DNA from: Bradyrhizobium sp. BR 10289
GTDB lineage: Bacteria; Pseudomonadota; Alphaproteobacteria; Rhizobiales; Xanthobacteraceae
Direction: 5' to 3'
Assembly (NCBI RefSeq): GCF_019455385.1
Contig: NZ_JACOFR010000020.1
Coordinates: 62,001 to 126,000, forward strand
DNA: 64,000 bases
Made by a program: the position numbers and the translations under genes. A model generated the notes under the pieces. The model had not been told where the DNA came from. It did not search any database and saw only the letters and a program-made list of their open reading frames with translations. Of this stretch, positions 53,111 through 60,152 are shown piece after piece. Each line of letters begins with the position of its first letter. Positions within the stretch are counted from its first letter, which is position 1.

Positions 53111-53365
53111 TCACGCGGCGCGCGAGGGCGCCGGCCGACGCCGCGGCACGAACAGGCTCGCGACGATGATGGGGTCGGTATCGCCGAGCGCAGCCCGCTC
53201 CCGAGCAAGGCCGCTCATGACGGTCCTCATCTTGAGGACCTCTCCCGCCACGAAGCTGCAATCCTCGTCCCGGTTGATCTGCTCATGCATGATGGCCTCG
53301 GCCTCTCGCATGCTGACACGCAACGCCCTGATCACTCGCCTGACTTCACTGATGCGGTTGTCCAT
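53111..53365 (-). CDS. Small helical protein, putative LexA-box gene B
   Basis: 84 aa: MDNRISEVRRVIRALRVSMR, EAEAIMHEQINRDEDCSFVAG, EVLKMRTVMSGLARERAALG, then a basic RRRPAPSRAA tail. Two long helices, resembling gene C at 55833 in layout. AAGGAG lies six bases before the ATG. Promoter with GAAC-N7-GAAC box upstream. No known domain. Confidence 0.7.
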   Translation of the reverse strand: MDNRISEVRRVIRALRVSMREAEAIMHEQINRDEDCSFVAGEVLKMRTVMSGLARERAALGDTDPIIVASLFVPRRRPAPSRAA

Positions 53366-53391
53366 GGCTCACTCCTTGCTGGACGACCCAC

Positions 53392-53420
53392 ATAAGAACA
53401 AATCGGGAACATGAAGTCAA
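53392..53420 (-). promoter_or_regulatory. Promoter with LexA-type box for gene B
   Basis: Minus strand: -35 TTGACT, 17 bases, -10 TCTTAT. The box GTTC-N7-GTTC covers plus-strand 53396-53410. Of the three, this -35 is the closest to consensus. Confidence 0.7.
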
Positions 53421-53445
53421 GCGGCATCATGCGGCCAAAGGCGCT

Positions 53446-53712
53446 TCAGGACGTCTTGGGGTTCATCAGCAGCAGCTTGAACGTGCCGAGAATGACGAAG
53501 GCGCCGAGACCATAGCTGAGCGCATTCACGCCCCAGCAAATTGCGATGCCGAGGACGGTGGAGCCGCCGACCGCGCCCCAGAACAGATACGCCGCGCTGA
53601 TGCCGGGCCACTCCAGCGACAGGTAAGCGAAGTTGGTAACCGGCTCGATGGCGAGAAGCGTCGCCGAGATGAGCCCGCCGATCGCCAATGCGATGAGGAT
53701 GGTCTTGTTCAT
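53446..53712 (-). CDS. Small two- to three-helix membrane protein
   Basis: 88 aa: MNKTILIALAIGGLISATLLA, a loop, YLFWGAVGGSTVLGIAICWGV, and ALSYGLGAFVILGTFKLLLM. Three hydrophobic segments, few charges. No family recognised. ATG at 53712; ribosome-binding site weak. Confidence 0.55.
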   Translation of the reverse strand: MNKTILIALAIGGLISATLLAIEPVTNFAYLSLEWPGISAAYLFWGAVGGSTVLGIAICWGVNALSYGLGAFVILGTFKLLLMNPKTS

Positions 53713-53793
53713 GCTGGTTAGTCGTGTCGGCCCTGGCGGGGTTCAACTATGGCCGCGGGTGCATTCGATGGATGACTCTCGTCGCTTCCAAAG

Positions 53794-53818
53794 AAAAAGC
53801 CGCCGGTCAGGGCGGCCT
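53794..53818 (-). terminator. Terminator of the Cys-rich secreted gene
   Basis: Minus strand: AGGCCGCC-loop-GGCGGCTT, then TTTTC; just after the stop at 53823. Confidence 0.75.
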
Positions 53819-53822
53819 TCGA

Positions 53823-54011
53823 TCAATTGTTGTCGCATTTGCCGGGATTGGCCGAGCACCAGCGGCTCACCTCTCCGCCGCTCCAGCCTCTGGCCTTGTT
53901 GACCGACACGCATTCCTCATAGGTGCACGTCTTCTTGGCCTGGGATTTCTTCTGTTGAGCGAGGGCGGGACCTGTCCCAAGGACAATCGCAATCACGAGC
54001 AGATATTTCAT
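53823..54011 (-). CDS. Small secreted cysteine-rich protein
   Basis: 62 aa: signal peptide MKYLLVIAIVLGTGPALA and a mature CTYEECVSVNKARGWSGGEV plus SRWCSANPGKCDNN with four cysteines (CxxxxC ... C ... C), probably two disulfides. The shape resembles small bacterial toxins or secreted peptides, but no family is recognised. Terminator directly downstream. Confidence 0.65.
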   Translation of the reverse strand: MKYLLVIAIVLGTGPALAQQKKSQAKKTCTYEECVSVNKARGWSGGEVSRWCSANPGKCDNN

Positions 54012-54132
54012 CGAACCTCCAATACAAACGCATCCTGCTGATCAGGTTCAACCGGCGCTGACGTTCCCGAGCTCACCCGGCTCGAGCGTGATGGACTGGC
54101 CATGACGGCGACAGTGCACCAAACCGCCACGT

Positions 54133-54645
54133 TCATTCTCCAGCTATTGTTTGACGGGCGTGCCAGGTCCCATTGCAGCCGTCGGAGCGGCGGAAAGTGC
54201 CCGAACCGCTGCGGCCGGACAAATGTCCCGAACCGATCGAGGTCAATCCATTGGCCTGAAAGACCGACCGCGCCGAACCGTTGGCGCTCACCGAGCCGGT
54301 GAGACCTTCGCCGATGATCCGGCCGCTCGTGACCACGATTGCGCCCGAGCCCGTGCCGCCGCAACCGACGGAGGTCACGATCCATGCACCGTCCACGCTG
54401 CTGCCACCGCCGCCACCGCCGCCGCGTGCGGCACGGCGAGGCTCATCAGCTACCGGCTTGCCGCGCCGCGAAGGCTGATCGGATTCGACCGAGCGTGGCG
54501 CATCGCGCGAGCCCGACAATGATTTCTCGTCGTTCCCGATGCTGCCGCCCGCGCTGCCGGATTGCGCAAGCGCGGCCGTCGAGCCGAACGTGCAGAGGAG
54601 CAAGGCGGAGAACAGGAAATGTCGACGTCGAAACACGGACCGCAT
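54133..54645 (-). CDS. Exported low-complexity protein with Gly run
   Basis: 170 aa: MRSVFRRRHFLFSALLLCTFGSTAALA signal, then SGSAGGSIGNDEKSLSG..., a run of Gly (RAARGGGGGGGSSVDGAWIVTSVGC) and beta-like repeats (GGTGSGAIVVTSGRIIGEGLTGSVSANGSARSVFQANGLTSIGSGHLSGRSGSG). Ends with a disulfide-capable SDGC...WHARQ. The start at 54645 is picked to place the signal first. Function unknown. Confidence 0.6.
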   Translation of the reverse strand: MRSVFRRRHFLFSALLLCTFGSTAALAQSGSAGGSIGNDEKSLSGSRDAPRSVESDQPSRRGKPVADEPRRAARGGGGGGGSSVDGAWIVTSVGCGGTGSGAIVVTSGRIIGEGLTGSVSANGSARSVFQANGLTSIGSGHLSGRSGSGTFRRSDGCNGTWHARQTIAGE

Positions 54646-54764
54646 TGTCGGTGGGTGTCCAATGGCTTTGATGGTCAATTCGATTGTCCTGACCGTCGGC
54701 ATGGACGGCAGCAATAATGCGCCAAGCTTTGCCCGTCTTCCCGCACGCGTCAAGCGCGGCGTTC

Positions 54765-55247
54765 TCAGTGCGATCGAACCTGTCGCGGCTCAGATCCTCG
54801 TCGGAGACAACGTCGATTGAGTGAACTATCACCGTCATGCGGCTCTTCGCGCCAAAAGCGCGATCCGTGTTCGCGCCACAGGCGCATGGCCCGCAACGGC
54901 AGCCACGATCCCAGCACCATGGCAACCGCATTGGCTGCGACCACCGCATACTTCACCGGCCCGTCCGAGGTGTCGAGCGGACCGTCGAGGGGAAGGTATG
55001 GCTCCATCAAATCAGTGGAGAGCATGAAGGCGATGAACGCGACGAAGCCGCCGATGGTCGACACCAGGATGCAGACGCCCCGCCGCTTCATACCGTGCGT
55101 GTTTGATTTTGCCTCGTGATCCATCACGCCGAGCACCGTGAGAACGAGGATGAGGAGCATGCTCATCCAGGCGGCGACGTTCGAGCCCGGCCCGAAGCGC
55201 TCCAGCAACAGCCAGGCAGCGACCGCGAGCAACATGATCGTCGTCAC
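54765..55247 (-). CDS. Four-helix membrane protein
   Basis: 160 aa, GTG start at 55247 with GAGGAAAG eight bases upstream (ATG at 55235 is the alternative). Hydrophobic segments near 1-15, 25-42, 58-80 and 98-120; the last third is basic and cytoplasmic (RRCLRRGSEPRQVRSH). Coupled at a distance of ten bases to a small membrane protein gene upstream. Unknown family. Confidence 0.55.
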   Translation of the reverse strand: MTTIMLLAVAAWLLLERFGPGSNVAAWMSMLLILVLTVLGVMDHEAKSNTHGMKRRGVCILVSTIGGFVAFIAFMLSTDLMEPYLPLDGPLDTSDGPVKYAVVAANAVAMVLGSWLPLRAMRLWREHGSRFWREEPHDGDSSLNRRCLRRGSEPRQVRSH

Positions 55248-55257
55248 CGGGCTTTCC

Positions 55258-55422
55258 TCAATGTCCCCAAAAATGGGCCGTCAAACCGGTCGCGATAAGG
55301 CCAAGGCCGATGATGACGGTCGCGATCTCGATGACGGTGTCCACGCCGAATATCCGCGCGATGATGCTGCCTGCGGTATTCAGGAGGATCTCCACGATCG
55401 CGCTGAGCAAGGCTTCAAGCAT
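55258..55422 (-). CDS. Small membrane protein
   Basis: 54 aa: MLEALLSAIVEILLNTAGSI, then IARIFGVDTVIEIATVIIGLGLIATGL, then TAHFWGH. Two hydrophobic helices. A start ATG at 55422 fits the amphipathic N-terminus. It precedes the four-helix membrane gene and probably shares its transcript. Confidence 0.5.
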   Translation of the reverse strand: MLEALLSAIVEILLNTAGSIIARIFGVDTVIEIATVIIGLGLIATGLTAHFWGH

Positions 55423-55614
55423 GACCGTTGGTCGCACCCGGCTGTGCCCGGGTTCAAGCACCAGCGCCTGCACCTGATCGGGACTACCACACACGATTAC
55501 GCGCGGTCCTTTGCCTCGCTCTCACCCACGTCCTGTTTGTGCTCGATCGGCTTCACGCCTCGCTCCAGGCTCGGAGGACGCGAAGTTGAGTGCACTGTCA
55601 CCGAAACTCCGTGC

Positions 55615-55839
55615 CTACGGAATATCCCGTTTCTTGCTGCCACCGATTGAATGTGGCTTGTTCAGGAAATACTCGCGATTCCCCGTCGCCGCTTCCGCAT
55701 ATTGGTCGATCGAGACCATGATCGCTTCGACATGAGCGCGGCACCAGCCTTCCCGCGTGGCCAGGCGCCGAACGTGGTCCAGAGCTTTCAGGAATGGCGA
55801 CAAGTCGGGCTCGTCGGTGAAGTACCGGCGCTCTACCAT
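55615..55839 (-). CDS. Hypothetical 74-aa protein downstream of LexA-box gene C
   Basis: MVERRYFTDEPDLSPFLKAL, DHVRRLATREGWCRAHVEAIM and VSIDQYAEAATGNREYFLNK. Helical, no domain recognised. Its ATG overlaps the 3' end of gene C by seven bases, so it is probably translated from the same LexA-box transcript. Confidence 0.65.
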   Translation of the reverse strand: MVERRYFTDEPDLSPFLKALDHVRRLATREGWCRAHVEAIMVSIDQYAEAATGNREYFLNKPHSIGGSKKRDIP

Positions 55840-56066
55840 TTGCGGCCTCCCAGGACCCTGCCCTTCACCGGGCCGGGCTGCCCTGCCTTCAGCTCATCCC
55901 GCTGGGCGCAGAGCGTCTCGATCCTCGCTTCCATGCGGGAGAGCAAAGCCTCAGCCGAAGCCGTACCGATCCCGGCGCGCTGAAGCTTGAGGATCTCCTT
56001 TCGCTGCCGCCCGACCTGCACGCGCATGCGCTCGATCTCGGCCCGGATGACGTTCAGGTCAGGCAT
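55833..56066 (-). CDS. Small coiled-coil protein, putative LexA-box gene C
   Basis: 77 aa: MPDLNVIRAEIERMRVQVGR, QRKEILKLQRAGIGTASAEA, LLSRMEARIETLCAQRDELK and a PGPVKGRVLGGRKW tail. Two helices that could pair as a hairpin or dimer; the layout parallels gene B. The ATG lies just after a promoter carrying GAAC-N7-GAAC. The gene at 55615 follows with overlap. Confidence 0.7.
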   Translation of the reverse strand: MPDLNVIRAEIERMRVQVGRQRKEILKLQRAGIGTASAEALLSRMEARIETLCAQRDELKAGQPGPVKGRVLGGRKW

Positions 56067-56094
56067 GGTCAGTCCCGCAATGTGACGATGGCTA

Positions 56095-56123
56095 ATGAGA
56101 ACAAAAACGGAACGAAGAGTCCA
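56095..56123 (-). promoter_or_regulatory. Promoter with LexA-type box for gene C (shared with DUF3072)
   Basis: Minus strand: -35 TGGACT, 17 bases, -10 TCTCAT. Box GTTC-N7-GTTC at plus-strand 56099-56113. The DUF3072 gene starts on the other strand at 56154, so the same box may control both. Confidence 0.68.
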
Positions 56124-56153
56124 GTCCGACGTTGGAGTGAAAAGGAGATCGAC

Positions 56154-56345
56154 ATGGCCGACAACACGCAGAAAGACCCGAAGGACTGGGTTTCCGGCGA
56201 CGACCCGATGACCGGCGCCCAGGCATCCTATCTGAAGACCTTGGCCGAACAGGCTCATAAGCCCCTCCCCAAGGAGGATCTGACCAAGGCCGAGGCGTCC
56301 GAGATGATCGACAAGCTCCGTGAGAAAGCCGGACTGGAAAAGTAG
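56154..56345 (+). CDS. DUF3072 family protein
   Basis: 63 aa: MADNTQKDPKDWVSGDDPMT, GAQASYLKTLAEQAHKPLPK, EDLTKAEASEMIDKLREKAGLEK. The DPMTGAQASYLKTL motif is the DUF3072 hallmark. AAAGGAG precedes the ATG. Function unknown; a helix-turn-helix-like SAP/DUF fold is possible. It may be LexA-controlled through the divergent box at 56099. Confidence 0.85.
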   Translation: MADNTQKDPKDWVSGDDPMTGAQASYLKTLAEQAHKPLPKEDLTKAEASEMIDKLREKAGLEK

Positions 56346-56533
56346 CCGCCCCGCCGAGGCGCTGTTGAGGAACCCACCCGTGTGGCTGGGTCAGGTCAGT
56401 GGCGCTTCAACAGACCCGGGCGACCCCATGCACCGTCCAGGTCTCGACCCAGCGACGCTAGGAACAAGTCCGCGACGTCGGAATTCGATGAAGATGCGGT
56501 GCCGGCATTCTCCCCCCGGGTGTCGGCACCGAG

Positions 56534-56565
56534 AGCCCCGTGGCGCCGCCGTCGCGGGGCTTTTT
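56534..56565 (+). terminator. Terminator after DUF3072 / before a microprotein
   Basis: AGCCCCG, irregular stem with a 14-base top, CGGGGCT, then TTTT. Confidence 0.6.
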
Positions 56566-56577
56566 CAGGAGATGAAC

Positions 56578-56673
56578 ATGAGCGATCGCACCGGCAACGA
56601 GCCCGCACCGTTGATCCTGATCGGCGTCGCTGTTCTTCCGGTCATCGCAGTGCTGGCTTACTTCGCGTTTTGA
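56578..56673 (+). CDS. Membrane microprotein
   Basis: 31 aa: MSDRTGNEPAPLILIGVAVL then PVIAVLAYFAF. A polar start and one transmembrane helix with conserved-looking Pro. AGGAG seven bases upstream of the ATG at 56578; the ATG at 56572 is too close to it. Sits just behind a terminator. Confidence 0.5.
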   Translation: MSDRTGNEPAPLILIGVAVLPVIAVLAYFAF

Positions 56674-56712
56674 CGGACGGGGTCCGACGTCGATACAGCT
56701 TGCGCGGAATTG

Positions 56713-56736
56713 CAGTCCACCGCTGTCGCTGTAATT
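56713..56736 (+). repeat. 24-bp repeat, copy a
   Basis: CAGTCCACCGCTGTCGCTG then TAATT. Matches copy b in 19 of 24 bases. Confidence 0.55.
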
Positions 56737-56758
56737 ATCGTGTCTCACTTCAGGGGTG

Positions 56759-56782
56759 CAGTCCAGCACTGTGACCGTAATT
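56759..56782 (+). repeat. 24-bp repeat, copy b (left end of cassette)
   Basis: CAGTCCAGCACTGTGACCG then TAATT. Identical to copy c at 59492 in 22 of 24 bases. Confidence 0.6.
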
Positions 56783-57194
56783 CTCGATGGACGCCCTTTC
56801 AAAATAATCTTTAACCGAAAGTAATACCTAAATGGGATCTCTCGACCCCAAGTACCGTCAACCCTTACGGTTGATGGTGATATTGATCGTTAGATAGATC
56901 AACATGCCGGGCTTCTTCCCACCACTATGCATCGCGGCTGATGTATTTGCAGCTAGCTAGTCTGCAGACGCCAAGAAGCGCGGCGGGAGGGTATTCGCCA
57001 GAGTTTATATTCGCGGACATCCGGAACCAAATTAGCCATGCTGAACCAGCAGACCTTTGAGATACCGCTGCCACTCCAGCCCCCCGCCCCCCGACACTAG
57101 CAAGACGAGCCATGCCGCATCATCACGACGAAGCGGCGTCAATTTAGTGCACCGTCATCGCAATTAGTGATTCCAGTAATTCCAAAGTGACACC

Positions 57195-57767
57195 TCATCC
57201 CCGATAGCCTTCCGTAAGCATAGTGGTACAGGCATCCAGATAAGTTGTGATACTGTTGTGCGCCCGAATTAGTCCCTCAAGCTCGACGTGAGTTAGCTCG
57301 AACCGTTTTCCCTTGATATCGGTTGGATATCGAAACCGATCTCCCCGCGGGTCAACTTCCTGAATATCTGCGATCTGCTTCGCGACAACCACACCCCAAT
57401 CATCCGTCGTCGAGCATCCCCACCTCTCCATCGAGGCTGACAGCCTGTCCCAAAGCGCCACGAGATCATGACCATCGGTCTTTGCGGCTACGTCATCGGT
57501 CTTGGCGTATTCAATGATCGTGCCTTTGAGCGCTAGCTCTATCGAGTGACGCGCTAGGAAGAAAAGCGGAATACTTAGGTTGCTGACGCGGTGACCCGGC
57601 TGATATGCTTTGCGTGCGAGTTCGTCGAACGCCAAGCTGTAAGTAAACGACACGTATTCCCACGTAGTGGCGAAATTGTTTATGTCGCCGCCGTGGTGGA
57701 TGTACTTTGTCATCATCGACTGAGCGTCAAACTCCGATAAATCCAGCAATTCGTCGTAGGTCTTCAT
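57195..57767 (-). CDS. HEPN-like protein of a putative defence cassette
   Basis: 190 aa. The segment FFLARHSIELALKGTIIEYAKTDD...GHDLVALWDRL (70-109) is the hallmark of a HEPN-like helical domain, and DPRGDRFRYPTD (139-150) is found in relatives of that kind. The usual RX4-6H ribonuclease motif is not obvious, so it may be a partner or inactive paralogue. Its ATG overlaps the stop of the Abi_C-like gene upstream (ATGA). Codon use is less GC-rich than the window average. The family is not named; function inferred from fold. Confidence 0.6.
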   Translation of the reverse strand: MKTYDELLDLSEFDAQSMMTKYIHHGGDINNFATTWEYVSFTYSLAFDELARKAYQPGHRVSNLSIPLFFLARHSIELALKGTIIEYAKTDDVAAKTDGHDLVALWDRLSASMERWGCSTTDDWGVVVAKQIADIQEVDPRGDRFRYPTDIKGKRFELTHVELEGLIRAHNSITTYLDACTTMLTEGYRG

Positions 57768-58576
57768 TTCTTACGCCCGCGGGCTTCCCACGTTTCCAGT
57801 ATGAACAGCGCCATCGTGTGTGCCGCATGGACGGCGAGCCGAGCGTGTCGGGCTTCGATTTTGTAGTTTTTGCTCCCGTGCCCGTGGGCCGATCCCTCAT
57901 GAGTCCGTAGAGCCCCGACGCCGGCAGCGATGCTGAATAGGCCGGACAAAATTTGCTTCAGGTCGTCATCTGCCATTTGGCCTGGCGAAAGGCCCAGATT
58001 TTTGGCTACTTCAGTCCACAAAGGCGCGATGGTCTGCTTGTTCGGAAGCGGAATATTTTCCGTTTCAAGGTAGTGTTTGCAGACAGCTTCCACGATCGCA
58101 CAGGCTGCGGTGACGGCCGCCCCAGGGTCCGATCCTATGAAGTTGTAAGCCCGCTGATATTCTAGGTCGACCGCGGCAAGACCGCCGACGTTGAGCCGTT
58201 CCCCAAGGGACTTAGACGGCCCTTTCAGGTGCGCTCCAATGATGTACCCCCCGCGCTGGTAGCTCAACTGCTCCTTCTCAAGGACGGTTCTAATCCGTTC
58301 CCTCGCGTCGCCGTCTTTGGCATACTGCTCAAGCCGCCAAGCGGTCGGCTCGACATCCATCATTTCCGCTATCAGCGTGCCAAATAACCCCAGCGGATCC
58401 GAGCATTCAGCGTTTGCGCGGCGCAACCACGAGAGACATTTTTGTGTCTTATTTCCCTCGGGCGGATCGCCGGGAAATCCCGCCTGCATGAAGAGAGCGT
58501 TCAGTTCTGCGTGGGTATAATGACCGTCGAGAATCGGCGCCGTCGTGCCGATGAGCGCTGGGGGAATCTGGGTCAT
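57764..58576 (-). CDS. Abi_C-like (abortive infection) protein
   Basis: 270 aa. The C-terminal half matches the abortive-infection C-terminal domain: YNFIGSDPGAAVTAACAIVEAVCKHYL (144-170), PLPNKQTIAPLWTEVAKNLGLSPGQ, and VGALRTHEGSAHGHG with R224-x6-H231, the RX4-6H motif of HEPN ribonucleases. Start: ATG at 58576 (a TTG is four codons upstream). Likely an RNase effector that halts growth of phage-infected cells; co-translated with the HEPN-like gene. The first 120 residues are not recognised and may be the sensor. Confidence 0.72.
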   Translation of the reverse strand: MTQIPPALIGTTAPILDGHYTHAELNALFMQAGFPGDPPEGNKTQKCLSWLRRANAECSDPLGLFGTLIAEMMDVEPTAWRLEQYAKDGDARERIRTVLEKEQLSYQRGGYIIGAHLKGPSKSLGERLNVGGLAAVDLEYQRAYNFIGSDPGAAVTAACAIVEAVCKHYLETENIPLPNKQTIAPLWTEVAKNLGLSPGQMADDDLKQILSGLFSIAAGVGALRTHEGSAHGHGSKNYKIEARHARLAVHAAHTMALFILETWEARGRKK

Positions 58577-58612
58577 TTTCAAGTCCAAACCCGAGCGAGC
58601 GGCGGGGATCTA

Positions 58613-59380
58613 ATGGTAGACGCGAGATCGTTTTTTAAGGCAATCCGGAAGAATCCGGCGCAGTATTTCATCATACACTATTCGTGCGAGATGTTGTTCG
58701 ACGAGAACCTGGAGGGCCACTCCCCGAGGATCACCTCCATCGTAGTCATGCACTACCCCACGGCCCAGACCCAGAGCTTTGCCTTCCACCTGTCGGCGGA
58801 CCTGTTGAATATCCCGAAGGACCAAATTGACGCAAATCTCGACGAGATAGAGATGGATCTGTTATCGCGGTTCTACAAATTCGCCCGCGAACGTCGCTTG
58901 ATGCACTGGATCCATTGGAACATGCGAGGCCAACTGTTTGGATTTGAGCATCTCGAACACCGGTACCGTAAGCTCACCGGGCTGGACGCACCGAATATTC
59001 CCGTCGAGGTGCGGTTAAACTTGAACGATATCCTGCGTGAAAGATACGGCCATGACTACGCACCGCACAGACAGATGCAGAACTTAATGCTCCTTCAAGG
59101 CGAAATGCCGAAGGGTTTCTTAGAGGGCAAAGAGGAAGCGGAGTGTTTCAACCGGCGTGAATTCATCCGAATGAATGAATCGACTAACACGAAGGTCCAC
59201 TTTTTCCGCCACGTTATCGATCTCGCCCTCCGCGGCAAACTCAAAACGGCCGGTCATTCCGTAGTCAATCGCATTGACCGGCTTTTAGAAAGCCGCACGT
59301 CTCGCGTCCTAGCTTTCACTGGCACGATATTGGGCTTGCTTAGTTGGATTGCCTGGCTGGTTTTGCTAGGGTTCAAATGA
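58613..59380 (+). CDS. Unknown protein with possible DEDD-like motifs and C-terminal membrane anchor
   Basis: 255 aa. Start ATG 58613, 36 bases from the divergent Abi_C ATG. Motif-like stretches are FIIHYSCEMLFDENLEGHSPRITSIVV (19-45), an acidic LDEIEMDLLSRFYKF (76-90) and MHWIHWNMRGQLFGFEHLEHRY (97-118), a spacing reminiscent of a DEDD 3'-5' exonuclease fold. One helix (RVLAFTGTILGLLSWIAWLVLLGF, 231-254) anchors the C-terminus. The nuclease idea is an inference from pattern only; the family is not named. Confidence 0.5.
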   Translation: MVDARSFFKAIRKNPAQYFIIHYSCEMLFDENLEGHSPRITSIVVMHYPTAQTQSFAFHLSADLLNIPKDQIDANLDEIEMDLLSRFYKFARERRLMHWIHWNMRGQLFGFEHLEHRYRKLTGLDAPNIPVEVRLNLNDILRERYGHDYAPHRQMQNLMLLQGEMPKGFLEGKEEAECFNRREFIRMNESTNTKVHFFRHVIDLALRGKLKTAGHSVVNRIDRLLESRTSRVLAFTGTILGLLSWIAWLVLLGFK

Positions 59381-59491
59381 GTTGGAGCGTGCCAACGGCG
59401 GTCGGAGTGCCGTCATCCTGCGAATGTTCGCCGTCCCAGTATTTGTCCGCGGATACCGCGCCAGAGACAAGGGCAGACCAAAAACACGGTA

Positions 59492-59515
59492 ACAGTCCAG
59501 CACTGCCACCGTAAT
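59492..59515 (+). repeat. 24-bp repeat, copy c (right side, inside the cassette)
   Basis: CAGTCCAGCACTGCCACCG then TAATT, 22 of 24 bases equal to copy b at 56759. Lies between the DEDD-like gene and the four-helix membrane gene. Confidence 0.6.
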
Positions 59516-59523
59516 TCCTTGAA

Positions 59524-59952
59524 TCATAGATGCAGCAAGATTTTCAACACGCCGCCCCATACGATTGCAATAACTGCGAGCGCGACTCCAATTAGCCACA
59601 TGACTTGCGTGTAGAGCTTGATCGGCACTGACGACGGATGATCGTAGATTTCTTTCCCGTGGACGAGCCGCTCTTCTAGCTTGAGGACTCTGAGATCATA
59701 ATCCTTGACGTGCCGCCAAACGAAATAGGTCGCGGCCAATCCGCACATGTTCTGCGTTATAAACATGACGGGCACTAGCCAGGCGATACCGTTAAAGGTG
59801 TTCCCAGTGATCGACATAGATGCTCCCATCCAGCCCATCGCAGCAAAATTGACAGTTCCGAAAAACGTAAACCAACCAATAAAAAGCGTAAATATATGCT
59901 GGATGTACTTGTGAAGCTCATCGAGCCGCCGCTCAGCTTGGGCCTTATCCAT
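59524..59952 (-). CDS. Four-helix membrane protein
   Basis: 142 aa. Amphipathic N-terminus MDKAQAERRLDELHKYIQHI, then hydrophobic helices near 20-42, 55-80 and 115-138, with a charged loop LRVLKLEERLVHGKEIYDH. The design (small, three or four helices, charged loops) resembles membrane-disrupting effectors of defence systems such as SLATT proteins, but no family is recognised. AT-rich like its neighbours. It sits just outside copy c of the 24-bp repeat. Confidence 0.5.
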   Translation of the reverse strand: MDKAQAERRLDELHKYIQHIFTLFIGWFTFFGTVNFAAMGWMGASMSITGNTFNGIAWLVPVMFITQNMCGLAATYFVWRHVKDYDLRVLKLEERLVHGKEIYDHPSSVPIKLYTQVMWLIGVALAVIAIVWGGVLKILLHL

Positions 59953-60152
59953 CTGCTGTTCGCAAGTTAGAGTTTTAATACATCTTATGATTGAGCATTA
60001 GCAGCGTTGTCGCCTGACTTCTAGGCACATTCCTCCATATTTCCTCTTCTGCTCAAATCGCGGCCCCCTGCCCCTCCCCTCCATTTCCTGCTATCTCTCC
60101 CCCGCCGTCCCGGCCCAAAGCAAAACCCCACCCGTTCAAGGGAGCCCCACCC

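Larger units (their letters stand above)
56674..57194. other. About 520 bp AT-richer non-coding region with short repeats
   Basis: Left flank of the 57.2-60 kb cassette. Holds two related 24-mers (56713 and 56759) and a hairpin around 56850-56880 (CGTCAACC / GGTTGATG). No convincing gene. Base composition departs from the rest of the window. Confidence 0.5.

Noticed and set aside
58442..58612. Upstream extension of the DEDD-like gene to 58442
   Set aside because: It overlaps the start of the divergent Abi_C gene and its 57 extra residues look like shadow sequence; the ATG at 58613 gives a clean start.
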